Part shown: positions 51,014 through 59,200 of the stretch, one piece after another
How the letters are laid out: each line of letters begins with the position of its first letter
Position numbering within the stretch: position 1 is the stretch's first letter
Notes under the pieces: model-generated
Databases searched by the model: none
What the model saw: the letters and a program-made list of their open reading frames with translations, nothing else
What the model was told of the DNA's origin: nothing
Source of the DNA: Bacteroidota bacterium
GTDB lineage: Bacteria > Bacteroidota > Bacteroidia > Bacteroidales > Lentimicrobiaceae
Reading direction: 5' to 3'
DNA length: 64,000 nt
NCBI GenBank assembly: GCA_009773515.1
Contig: WSXX01000009.1
Location: forward strand, 81,603-145,602
Position numbers and translations under genes: made by a program

Positions 51014-52834
51014 ATGCCCGCCAGCCTCTCCACCCTTCTGAAAACGCTCCCGTCGAACCCCGGGGTGTATCAGTATTTTGATAAGGACGGGAAGATTATC
51101 TATATCGGCAAAGCCAAGAATCTCAAGAAAAGGGTGCTTTCCTATTTCAATAAAGATAATTCACTGGCAGGCAAGGTAAGGGTGCTCGTTTCAAAAATTA
51201 CCGACATCCGATGGATTGTTGTTGACAGCGAATATGACGCATTGCTTCTGGAAAACAACCTGATAAAGGAATATCAGCCGCGCTACAATATTATGCTCAA
51301 GGATGACAAAACCTATCCATGGATTTGCATCAAAAATGAGCCTTTCCCCAGGGTTTTCCCGACAAGGAATCTGATAAAAGACGGAAGCGAATACTTTGGC
51401 CCCTATGCTTCAGGAAAACTAATGCACACATTACTTGACCTGATCCGACAGCTTTACCCTTTGCGGAATTGCAAGCTGAATCTGACATCCAACAACATCA
51501 GTTCAGGAAAATTCAAGGTGTGCCTTGAATATCATATCGGCAATTGCCTGGGTCCCTGCGAAGGGCTGCAAAGTGAGGAAGATTACCTGAATACAGTGAA
51601 AGGAATCCGAAGCATCATCAAGGGAAACATTGGCATGGTGAAAAGCCAGTTGCACGACCTGATGAAAGAATATGCTGCTGAATTTGCTTTTGAAAAGGCA
51701 CACATCGTCAAAGAAAAGATTGAACTTCTGGATAAATACCAGAGCAAGTCGATGGTGGTCAATCCATCCATCAATAATGTGGATGTTTTCTCGATTATTG
51801 AAGATGAGCAGGCAGCGTATGTAAATTTTGTGAAAGTTGCCTCAGGAGCCATTATTCAATCGCACACGGTTGAGCTGAAAAAGAAACTCGAAGAAACTAC
51901 TGAGGAGTTGCTGACGCTGGCCATTGCCGATCTTCATCAGCGTTTCAGCAGCGGCGCTTCAGAAATTATTGTCCCGCTGATGCCGGAGTTCAGGCTTCCG
52001 GACATCACTTATACGGTTCCGCAAAGAGGCGACAAAAAACAATTGCTTGAGCTGTCGGAGCGCAATGCAAAATATTATCAGCTCGACAAGCAACGTCAAA
52101 AAGAGCTGGTTGATCCTTCGCGACGCACCAACCGCATTCTTGACACCATCAGAAAAGACCTCGGACTGAAACAGCAACCGGTGCATATGGAGTGTTTCGA
52201 CAATTCAAACACCCAGGGAACTTATCCGGTGGCTGCGTTGGTGGTTTTCAGGGATGCAAAACCTGAAAAGAAAGATTACCGCCACTTCAACATCAAAACA
52301 GTGGAAGGTCCCAACGATTTCGCTTCCATGGAAGAAGTGGTGTACCGCCGCTACAGCCGTATGCTTGAAGAGGAGCAGGAATTGCCGCAGGTGGTTATTG
52401 TTGACGGTGGAAAGGGGCAGTTGAGTTCAGCCATGATCAGTATAGAAAAGCTGGGACTTCAGCATACAATTCAGGTAATCGGCATTGCCAAAAAGCTTGA
52501 AGAACTGTATTTTCCGGGAGATCCGGTGCCACTTCATCTCGACAAAAAATCAGAGACCCTTCGGATAATCCAGCAAATGCGCGATGAAGCCCACCGTTTC
52601 GGCATCACCCACCATCGTAAAAAACGTGAAAAAGGAACCATTAAAACCGCGCTAAGCGACATTGAAGGCATAGGTCCATCAACGTCTCAGCTTCTGCTTC
52701 AGAAATTTAAATCGGTGAAAAACATCCGCATTGCTACAATGGAAGAGCTGAAAGCTGCCGTTGGAAATTCAAGGGCGAAGATTGTTTACGATCACTTTCA
52801 CAAAGTGAATAAAATCGGGGAAGAAGAAGAATAA
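51014..52834 (+). CDS. uvrC: Excinuclease ABC subunit C
   Basis: Dual-incision nuclease of nucleotide excision repair. A 606-residue protein. Residues 14-95 are the GIY-YIG nuclease (NPGVYQYFDKDGKIIYIGKA). Residues 205-240 are the UVR domain that binds UvrB. The RNase-H-like second nuclease has ECFDNSNTQGTYPVAALVVF and VIVDGGKGQLSSA, and helix-hairpin-helix motifs close it (LSDIEGIGPSTSQLLLQKF). Length and domains are complete. It is the last chromosomal gene before the prophage. Confidence 0.95.
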   Translation: MPASLSTLLKTLPSNPGVYQYFDKDGKIIYIGKAKNLKKRVLSYFNKDNSLAGKVRVLVSKITDIRWIVVDSEYDALLLENNLIKEYQPRYNIMLKDDKTYPWICIKNEPFPRVFPTRNLIKDGSEYFGPYASGKLMHTLLDLIRQLYPLRNCKLNLTSNNISSGKFKVCLEYHIGNCLGPCEGLQSEEDYLNTVKGIRSIIKGNIGMVKSQLHDLMKEYAAEFAFEKAHIVKEKIELLDKYQSKSMVVNPSINNVDVFSIIEDEQAAYVNFVKVASGAIIQSHTVELKKKLEETTEELLTLAIADLHQRFSSGASEIIVPLMPEFRLPDITYTVPQRGDKKQLLELSERNAKYYQLDKQRQKELVDPSRRTNRILDTIRKDLGLKQQPVHMECFDNSNTQGTYPVAALVVFRDAKPEKKDYRHFNIKTVEGPNDFASMEEVVYRRYSRMLEEEQELPQVVIVDGGKGQLSSAMISIEKLGLQHTIQVIGIAKKLEELYFPGDPVPLHLDKKSETLRIIQQMRDEAHRFGITHHRKKREKGTIKTALSDIEGIGPSTSQLLLQKFKSVKNIRIATMEELKAAVGNSRAKIVYDHFHKVNKIGEEEE

Positions 52835-52849
52835 GCTGTTTTATTCCTT

Positions 52850-53068
52850 TTTCACCACATCTTTTTCTTTTTTCACCACATAGGCACATAGGGATTAGAA
52901 ACTACTTTTAAGCTACTTATAAATTATGTGTTCTATGTTTCTATGTGGTTCTATTCTTTCTTTTTTTACCACATAGGCACATAGGGCTTAGAAACTACTT
53001 ATAAACTATGTGTTCTATGTTTCTATGTGGTTAAATTATTTCTTTTTTCACCACATAGGCACATAGGG
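52850..53068 (+). repeat. Tandem hairpin-forming ACCACATAGGCACATAG repeats
   Basis: The block ACCACATAGGCACATAGGG occurs at 52875-52893, 52968-52986 and 53050-53068, and a shortened form at about 52852. Between the first pairs lies TTAGAAACTACTT and then TATGTGTTCTATGTTTCTATGTGGTT. The left and right arms of each unit are complementary (CCACATAG with CTATGTGG), so each unit can fold into a hairpin. It sits between uvrC and the phage boundary. Confidence 0.85.
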
Positions 53069-53100
53069 CACATATATAATCGCAAAATCGAAAAGTAACA

Positions 53101-53153
53101 CTTTGCAAAACCAAATGTGAGAAATTTTCCGCACACTAAATGGTTTTGCAAAG
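53101..53153. repeat. 13-bp perfect inverted repeat near the prophage boundary
   Basis: CTTTGCAAAACCA at 53101-53113 and TGGTTTTGCAAAG at 53141-53153 are exact inverted copies with a 27-base spacer that itself contains TGTG/CACA. It lies right at the change from host genes and host repeats to phage genes. It may be an attachment or recombinase site, or the terminator of the phage operon. Confidence 0.75.
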
Positions 53154-53179
53154 CTATTTAAATTAGGTTTAAAGGGTGT

Positions 53180-54031
53180 TTAAATATACTTATAGATCAT
53201 CATATCAGTATAGGAGGTGTTGTAGGTTGGTGAAACACTCATGGTTTGAGTAACAGCTCCATTGAAAGGATTCTTACCGCCAGTGTTAGTTTCAATCCAC
53301 TCACAGAGCTCAACTATATTGCTTTTATTGCTGGTGAAGTAAACATAAGAATTATCATACAAGCAAAGCATTACATCAAGGTAATCCTTCAGGCGCCAGT
53401 AGTTTTCGTATGAGCTGCAATCAGTTGATAAATATGGCGGATCAATAAGAAATACAACGCCCGGCTGATCTTTGAATGCGCTATAAACATTACGATAATC
53501 ATCCTTTACAATATCAACGCCTGACAAGTAGCCATCCGCATTATAATCACTCATTTTGACCTTATTGTAAAATGTTGACTTACTCAGATCATCAAATGAT
53601 TTCACATATTGCATAGCAAACAGCAATGATGATGAAAGTGTAATATAGTTTACAAAGCCGTTCTCTTGTTTTATTCGCTTCAGGACGCGTTCTCGCTGGC
53701 TATCGCTTAGCTTTGCATCAGGATTAATACCTTTATTCAATTCGCGAAGATCGGACAGTAAAATATTTGTTTTTGGTATGTTTGAGAGCCTCTGACTGAA
53801 ATTATCATAATCATTGAAAATTACCTGTGCATCAGGGTGTGTTGACTTAGCAACATGACTCAACAATCCACTACCACCAAACAGATCAACATAAACCTGA
53901 CCAGGTCGCTTTTTTATTACTTCTATGAATTGTTTTACAAATCTTCTTTTTTGCCCCTGGAATGGCAGTGGGGCGCTGCTGTAGTTCTTTGTTTTCATGA
54001 GTTGTTTTTTTAGTAGTTTTGCAATGTCCAA
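53180..54031 (-). CDS. Phage D12-class adenine-specific DNA methyltransferase
   Basis: A 283-residue methyltransferase (272 if the second ATG at 53998 is used). The SAM motif is VYVDLFGGSGLLSHVAK and the catalytic motif is LIDPPYLSTDCSSY (DPPY). The FNDYDN segment is also typical. The start region also holds PFQGQKRRFVKQF, the usual opening, only a few residues after the second ATG. A TAAT-TTTTG sequence overlaps the first start, so the second may be true. It probably protects phage DNA from restriction or marks it for packaging or regulation. It is the last gene of the phage block. Confidence 0.88.
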   Translation of the reverse strand: MDIAKLLKKQLMKTKNYSSAPLPFQGQKRRFVKQFIEVIKKRPGQVYVDLFGGSGLLSHVAKSTHPDAQVIFNDYDNFSQRLSNIPKTNILLSDLRELNKGINPDAKLSDSQRERVLKRIKQENGFVNYITLSSSLLFAMQYVKSFDDLSKSTFYNKVKMSDYNADGYLSGVDIVKDDYRNVYSAFKDQPGVVFLIDPPYLSTDCSSYENYWRLKDYLDVMLCLYDNSYVYFTSNKSNIVELCEWIETNTGGKNPFNGAVTQTMSVSPTYNTSYTDMMIYKYI

Positions 54032-54040
54032 AAATTAAAT

Positions 54041-54098
54041 AGGTGCGCAAACACCGATAAGGCTTTTAAAAGGCCTTTGTCGTGGTGTTTGCGCACCT
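54041..54098. terminator. 15-bp perfect inverted repeat with nested stem upstream of the methylase gene
   Basis: AGGTGCGCAAACACC at 54041-54055 pairs exactly with GGTGTTTGCGCACCT at 54084-54098. The 28-base loop itself holds AAGGC/GCCTT complementarity. The minus-strand side is followed by ATTTAATTTTT. It probably ends transcription of the tail/DGR operon before the methylase, but a role as an operator cannot be excluded. Confidence 0.7.
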
Positions 54099-54127
54099 TT
54101 ATTTTGTTGGCCCTGGACAGGCCGCAA

Positions 54128-54150
54128 AGAGGCAGAGGCCTCTTTTTTTT
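54128..54150 (+). terminator. Plus-strand terminator-like hairpin
   Basis: AGAGGC-AGAG-GCCTCT followed by T8. It points opposite to the phage genes, so it would stop antisense transcription entering the DGR operon. Confidence 0.6.
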
Positions 54151-54445
54151 ATGTGAACTTAAAGGACTCTCCGTCCTTTTCAATAACCGTTAAAAACGGG
54201 AGATCTGCCTTGTCAATTTGTGTAATCATCTTTATCAGGTTGACTGAGCCGGTAAAAACAATATACTTTACGTTCTCAAGCTCAATGTGTAGGTCAAGCC
54301 TTTGCTGGCTTTGTTTGAACTTGCTATCTACCATGCGGTAGTTCAGAACCTTTATTTCACGGTTGAGAATCTTAAATATCTTAATCTTCTCGCCGTCAAA
54401 CGTCTTTTCCGGCGCCGTGACGTTGAAGTCGGAAAATCTTTTCAT
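54149..54445 (-). CDS. Small phage protein, unknown
   Basis: A 98-residue soluble protein, translated immediately after the 180-residue gene (one-base overlap). It opens MKRFSDFNVTAPEKTFDGEK and has a mixed charged pattern with KYIVFTGSVNLIKMI in the middle. Not recognised. It belongs to the same transcript as the reverse transcriptase. Confidence 0.65.
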   Translation of the reverse strand: MKRFSDFNVTAPEKTFDGEKIKIFKILNREIKVLNYRMVDSKFKQSQQRLDLHIELENVKYIVFTGSVNLIKMITQIDKADLPFLTVIEKDGESFKFT

Positions 54446-54987
54446 TAAGTTTCAATTGTAACTTCCGGATCGGCTGCAAGTATAGCCTGATGCTGCTCAA
54501 GCAAATAACTCACCCAAACCGTTACATGAGTATCAGTTGAGGCAAATATTGCTTTCTTTTTCATCAAAAGGTCAGCAAGTGAGGCGTAAACTCCACCGGC
54601 AACAACCTTCGCAAGTGGCAGCGTAATTTTAATCTTTGTGATGCCAACGTTCAGCGCGTCAACCTCTGCTTTTAAAAGAAGCGCCGGTGAAAGTGCAATA
54701 AGCTTAGATAGCTCCCTGTACCTCTGATAGTCAACGTAGGCCTGAACTTCTTTATCAGCGTTAAAGTTATTGATCAGTGCCAGTTCCTGAGCGGTTGAGT
54801 ACCTGTCTGCAATCATTGAAGTTACAAGCAGGTTATAGGTAGGCTCGCCGTTAACGAGGACTGACTCGTAGTAATAGTCTGGCTGGCCGTTCTCATCGGC
54901 CTGCACCTCAACACTATGGTTGAAGTGGTATTGCCCATTGCCAAGATCAAGAAGCCTCGGCGGCAGAAATTTCGCGTTTGTTCTCAT
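54445..54987 (-). CDS. Phage protein overlapping the reverse transcriptase, unknown
   Basis: A 180-residue protein whose start lies 41 bases inside the end of the reverse transcriptase gene. The N-terminal part (LPPRLLDLGNGQYHFNHSVE, then DYYYESVLVNGEPTYNLLV) resembles tail accessory or assembly proteins of Bacteroidota phages. The C-terminal half is helical (LADLLMKKKAIFAS, VWVSYLLEQHQAIL). It is too long and unlike the four-helix Avd accessory protein of Bordetella-type DGRs. Either tail assembly or DGR accessory work is possible; neither is shown. Confidence 0.65.
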   Translation of the reverse strand: MRTNAKFLPPRLLDLGNGQYHFNHSVEVQADENGQPDYYYESVLVNGEPTYNLLVTSMIADRYSTAQELALINNFNADKEVQAYVDYQRYRELSKLIALSPALLLKAEVDALNVGITKIKITLPLAKVVAGGVYASLADLLMKKKAIFASTDTHVTVWVSYLLEQHQAILAADPEVTIET

Positions 54988-55942
54988 TGAGTATTTTCTT
55001 TAAAAGGTTTTTGGAATTACAGTGCATTGCCCAGCCGTTGTAAGCGGCTATTGAAAGATTACCAGCTATGCCTTTGCGGGCTATACTACGGGCGAATCTT
55101 TGCTTGATTGATTTACGCAAAAGCGTGTGAGTGTGGTAAAATACGTAGCCAAGAAAGTCTATTCCACGGCTCGAAACTGGAAACACCTGATAGTTGCTTT
55201 TTATAGCTAAATTCAGGTTTTGGGTTAGATACAGGTTAATTTGAGTGAAAAGCGAGTGAAGCTCAGCCTTATTTGATGCTAATATTACCATGTCATCGGC
55301 ATAGCGGAAGTAATACTTAACCTTTAGCACCTCCTTTACATAATGATCAAAATAGGCAAGGTAAAGGTTAGCCAGGTACTGGCTCAGGTAGTTGCCGATA
55401 GGCAAGCCGGGGGCACTGTCTATAATCTCATCAAGCAGCCACAAAACGCCCGCATCTTTGATCTTACGCCTTATTAAAGACTTAAGTATGCCGTGATCAA
55501 TTGAGGGGTAATACTTCCTTATATCGAGTTTAAGGCAGTACCTTGTTTCAGGCTCATTTACCAGGGCAGCTTTAACCTCTTTTACCGCCTGGTGTATGCC
55601 TCTGCCCTCAATGCAGCTAAAAGTGTCGGAGGTAAAAGCCGATACCCATATTTGCTTAACAACGTTCATAACCGCATGGTGAACTATGCGATCAGGAAAA
55701 TAGGGAAGCCGGTATATTTCGCGCTCCTTGCCATTGTGGTTAATTTTGAAAACGTGATATTCTGAGGTGCGGAAGCTTCTGTCTATTAACAAACGCTGCA
55801 AGGCGATCAGATTTTCATCTTTACGCATATCATGCTTAATAACCCCGTACTGCTTATGCTTGCCTTTGCGGGCATTAGCATCAGCCAGGATGAGGTTATC
55901 CATGCTGCATAATTTTTCGTACAGATGTGAAATTCGTTTCAT
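54947..55942 (-). CDS. Diversity-generating retroelement reverse transcriptase
   Basis: A 331-residue reverse transcriptase. Catalytic residues are in LKLDIRKYYPSIDH (Asp140) and FRYADDMVILAS (Tyr-Ala-Asp-Asp 214-217). Motif 4 reads LPIGNYLSQYLANLYL. The SQ in place of SP of retroviral and intron enzymes is characteristic of DGR reverse transcriptases. The thumb and a short basic C-terminus follow; there is no maturase or endonuclease domain. It lies downstream of the template repeat and target gene, in the same direction. It copies the template RNA with errors at adenines. Confidence 0.95.
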   Translation of the reverse strand: MKRISHLYEKLCSMDNLILADANARKGKHKQYGVIKHDMRKDENLIALQRLLIDRSFRTSEYHVFKINHNGKEREIYRLPYFPDRIVHHAVMNVVKQIWVSAFTSDTFSCIEGRGIHQAVKEVKAALVNEPETRYCLKLDIRKYYPSIDHGILKSLIRRKIKDAGVLWLLDEIIDSAPGLPIGNYLSQYLANLYLAYFDHYVKEVLKVKYYFRYADDMVILASNKAELHSLFTQINLYLTQNLNLAIKSNYQVFPVSSRGIDFLGYVFYHTHTLLRKSIKQRFARSIARKGIAGNLSIAAYNGWAMHCNSKNLLKKILNENKREISAAEAS

Positions 55943-56055
55943 AGTTTTGCTTCTGTTAAGCCGCTATACTTCGCCATGTGACTACCATAAAGCGGTTTAA
56001 AATTGTCATTTTTTGCCAAGTGGCAGGGTTTAGTCGGTGAAATCAATTAATTAAA

Positions 56056-56170
56056 AAGCTTGGCTGAGACCCGATGTTCGCATTCGTATTCGCCGGAACG
56101 TTATTCGTATTCAGGTAAAAGAGGCCCGCATTCGCGCCATTATTCGCATTCGCAGACACCAGAGACCCTC
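56056..56170 (-). ncRNA. DGR template repeat (TR)
   Basis: 115 bases on the minus strand. They align without gaps to the last coding part of the 1069-residue gene (56257-56371) with an offset of 201 bases. All 20 differences fall at template adenines. The TR is rich in AAT and AAC codons where the target has varied residues, as expected for a maximally diversifiable template. It lies 114 bases before the reverse transcriptase start. The transcribed RNA boundaries are unknown. Confidence 0.95.
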
Positions 56171-56229
56171 GCCAACTACAACCTTAATCAAAGAACTAAA
56201 ATCGCCCCGTGCTCCGTTTTTCGGCCTTC

Positions 56230-56241
56230 GGCGATCGCGCC
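56230..56241. other. Short GC palindromic hairpin after the variable repeat
   Basis: GGCG-ATCG-CGCC, six bases beyond the stop codon of the target gene. DGRs often have a short hairpin with a four-base loop just downstream of the variable repeat that aids retargeting. The stem here is only four base pairs, so this is a weak candidate. Confidence 0.35.
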
Positions 56242-56246
56242 TCGTT

Positions 56247-59200
56247 CTACGGAATGAAGCAAGGCCGAGACCCGAAGTACGCAAACGTAGACGCCGGAAC
56301 GTAAATCGTAAACAGGAAAAAGAGGCCCGCAGTCGCGCCATCAAACGCAGCCGCAGACACCAGAGACCCTCTAATAGCACTACCAGAGCCGGGTATTGAT
56401 GTATAGAAATAATCTGAGTAGCGCGTTGTTGAGCTGCCTCCAGTCGCCTCGGTTGGAATTGTAAGCCCCTCATCAAGCAGGCACCTGGTTATGTAACCTT
56501 CATTTCGTGGAAGCAATCCAACCTGCATGTAGTTTGTGAGTACATCAGCATAGTTAGCCGGGTCATCACATATAAATACCTGAGATTGCCCGCCTGCATC
56601 ATTAGCCTGAATGTTATATAGGATACCGTCCTCCCACTCCCAAATGTGACCGTATGGCTGCTCAACACCCCGGTAAGTTGGAACCGGGACTGTGATATCG
56701 CCGCCAGTAAAGCCGGCAACCACATAGTTAACGAAGCCTGACTTATTTCCCAGACTCGCGGTTCTGCCGCAGGGTACAAATGGATAATAACCGGAAAAGG
56801 TATTCCAGTTTGTACTGCTGATGGCTGTTACGCCATCCCCAAGACCACCCTGCTTATAGCCCTCAGCGGTCATAGCCTCATTGTACGCGGCCTGTACGTG
56901 CCTGTTTGCATACTCAATCATATAGAGCATGTTCATCTTTGCGCGGGAAAGGTATGATCTTGCGGACCATTTTGCCCCGTTATTGCGGGCAAATGCGCGG
57001 AAGTTTGTAAGGTTGATTACCGTGGCCGGTTTGCCAAGCAGGCTATTAGGCTGTGCATCCCATGCGGCATTGTTATTGCCGCCTCTGAAATCTGCCGTTT
57101 CATTAATTACGCTCATGAGTTGAGAGGTTGAGCGCTTAACTGCACCTTCAAATGCGCCAAGGTACATCTTGCCGGAAACCGAAAACCCGGTTATGGGGTA
57201 TTTTGATATTTTGATTCTCCTGGTATTGCCGTCAGCCTCAACCGCATAATAAAACTCTGGCATTTCAACCATCACCTGGCCATCTGTGCCGTCAAGAACT
57301 GCGGCTGCGCCATCAGCCTTAAGCAACGAGTTTGATGGGTTAAGGTAATACTGAACCACGCCGGATGCGCTTAAAATGCATCTCTGCATTTTTCTTTGAA
57401 TTGGTAGCGAGGCGTGAAGCCCAAGCCTGCCAATGCGAGTCATAGTTGACGCGCTGGCAATTTGATCAAACTCAACACCGTACCACTCATTTTCAAAAGA
57501 GGCTGAACCGTTGCGCTCAATAGCGCCTTTATCAATTGCGCCTGATGATGCAAAAAAGTTGCCGGCAAAATCAAAGTCAGCCCAGGAAAGCTGGCTGCCT
57601 GAGTCGGCGAGCGGGCTTCCAGCAGCGGGGGTGTAGTCGAAATTTGAGGCATCGGTAAACATCGGATCGCCTGATGCGCTGTTAGCGTCCTGACCGTAAG
57701 CGGCCTGCCATAGCGCCAGGGAAGAATAACCCATTGCAACATTAGCAACCTCAAAGTGATTGAAATTGCTTGAAATTGCAGTGCTTACATCGCCCGACAC
57801 TGCGTTGGCGCCAGCCCGGGCGCTTCTGAAAACGTTGTTTAAAACATTGTATGAAAACCCGGTGGTTACCGAGTAGCCGTGATTGAAATCGTCAAAAGTA
57901 TTGTTGTGGATGCGAGCGCTGCCGGCAACATTACTAAGGCCAATTCCAACGCCTTTAAAGATATTAGAGTAAACGTCAATTCCCGGCACGCTTCTGTTAT
58001 GAATGCCAAATGTTCCGCCCTCAAAATAATTGCGCACAAAAAGGCTGGTGTTATTTGTCAGATCCATATACACACCACCGGCGGTTGAGTGCATGAAAAA
58101 CTCATTTTCAATTATTTCTCCATAGGCATCTCTTGATATTGTGCCGGCGCCGCCAGCTCCGAAAATAAGGCAGAATTTATTGCCATGCGACCGTCTGTCA
58201 ATTGTATTGTTGTATATCTTCAGTCTTAGGCTTTGATTTGTTGCCTCCATTTGTGTGAATGAAATCTGAATGCCGTCGCCGGAGCTGAAGTTCTCATTCG
58301 TGTCATAGGCATAAGCAAGATTAACCCTATGTATGTAGCAATGTCCGACCTCTATTTCGGTGGTGTCATCAAAGTACATGCCGTCCAGGCTGCAATCGTA
58401 AACATCAGTTTTCAGCACGCGCACTCCCGACCAGAATGCGCCGTTTACGCTTGATACCGGGTTTGTGGTTATACCCATCCCGAAGCCATGAAAAGCGCAG
58501 TTATAAATTACGCTTCCGGCGCCGTTCCTGATCCTTATTCCGCTTCCTACAAAAAGATCATTAGCATCTTTATAGGTTCCCTCAAAGTCGATGTTTTCGA
58601 TTATGATCCTATACTGTACCTCAAGAAACCTGACAAAGTTACCGCGTGCAATTATGCGCGGGCGGCCCAGGCTTGCATCGCCGTAAGCCCCGAGCTTACA
58701 AATTCCGTTTACGTTACGTAAATTGCTAATTGCAACATCAGGATCATAAACAGTACCATACTTTTGAAGGTAGGTGTGATTGCCTCCCAAATTAGCAATA
58801 GACGCCCAGGTATTAAAGGGGCTCGCCTCAGTTCCGGTGCCATTAACCTCCGCCGATGGGTCTATGTAATAAGTATTTCCGGCCAGTACCGGAGATTCAT
58901 ATATAATGTCGACCAGCTTTGTCCCGGCGTGAATATTAATATATTGCGTTTCGCCCTGAGTGCTGCCAGATGAATCGCTAACCACAAAGCGCCATTGAAG
59001 AAGACCGGGCTTTGTACGCGGCAAAATTGCTGTGCGCACCGCAGATGTATCCCCAACCGGGATACTGTCGAGATGTATGGTATTGGCAAAATCACTATAA
59101 CCATATTCAATAAGCACGGTTGTAAGTTTAGCCCTGGTACTTATAGAAGCAACAAGCCCGAATGAATTGCGGTGCGGAAAATAGGACGACTCCTCACCGG

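Noticed and set aside
52850..53068. CRISPR array
   Set aside because: The repeats are self-complementary units with similar, not unique, spacers and there are no cas genes nearby.
54947..55942. Group II intron or retron reverse transcriptase
   Set aside because: There is no intron RNA, maturase domain or msr-msd pair. The SQ motif and the adenine-specific TR/VR pair identify a DGR.
56060..56476. ORFs over the TR and VR (plus strand 56060-56257, minus strand 56111-56476)
   Set aside because: They are by-products of the repeat sequence. The TR is template RNA and the VR is coded in another frame of the fibre gene.
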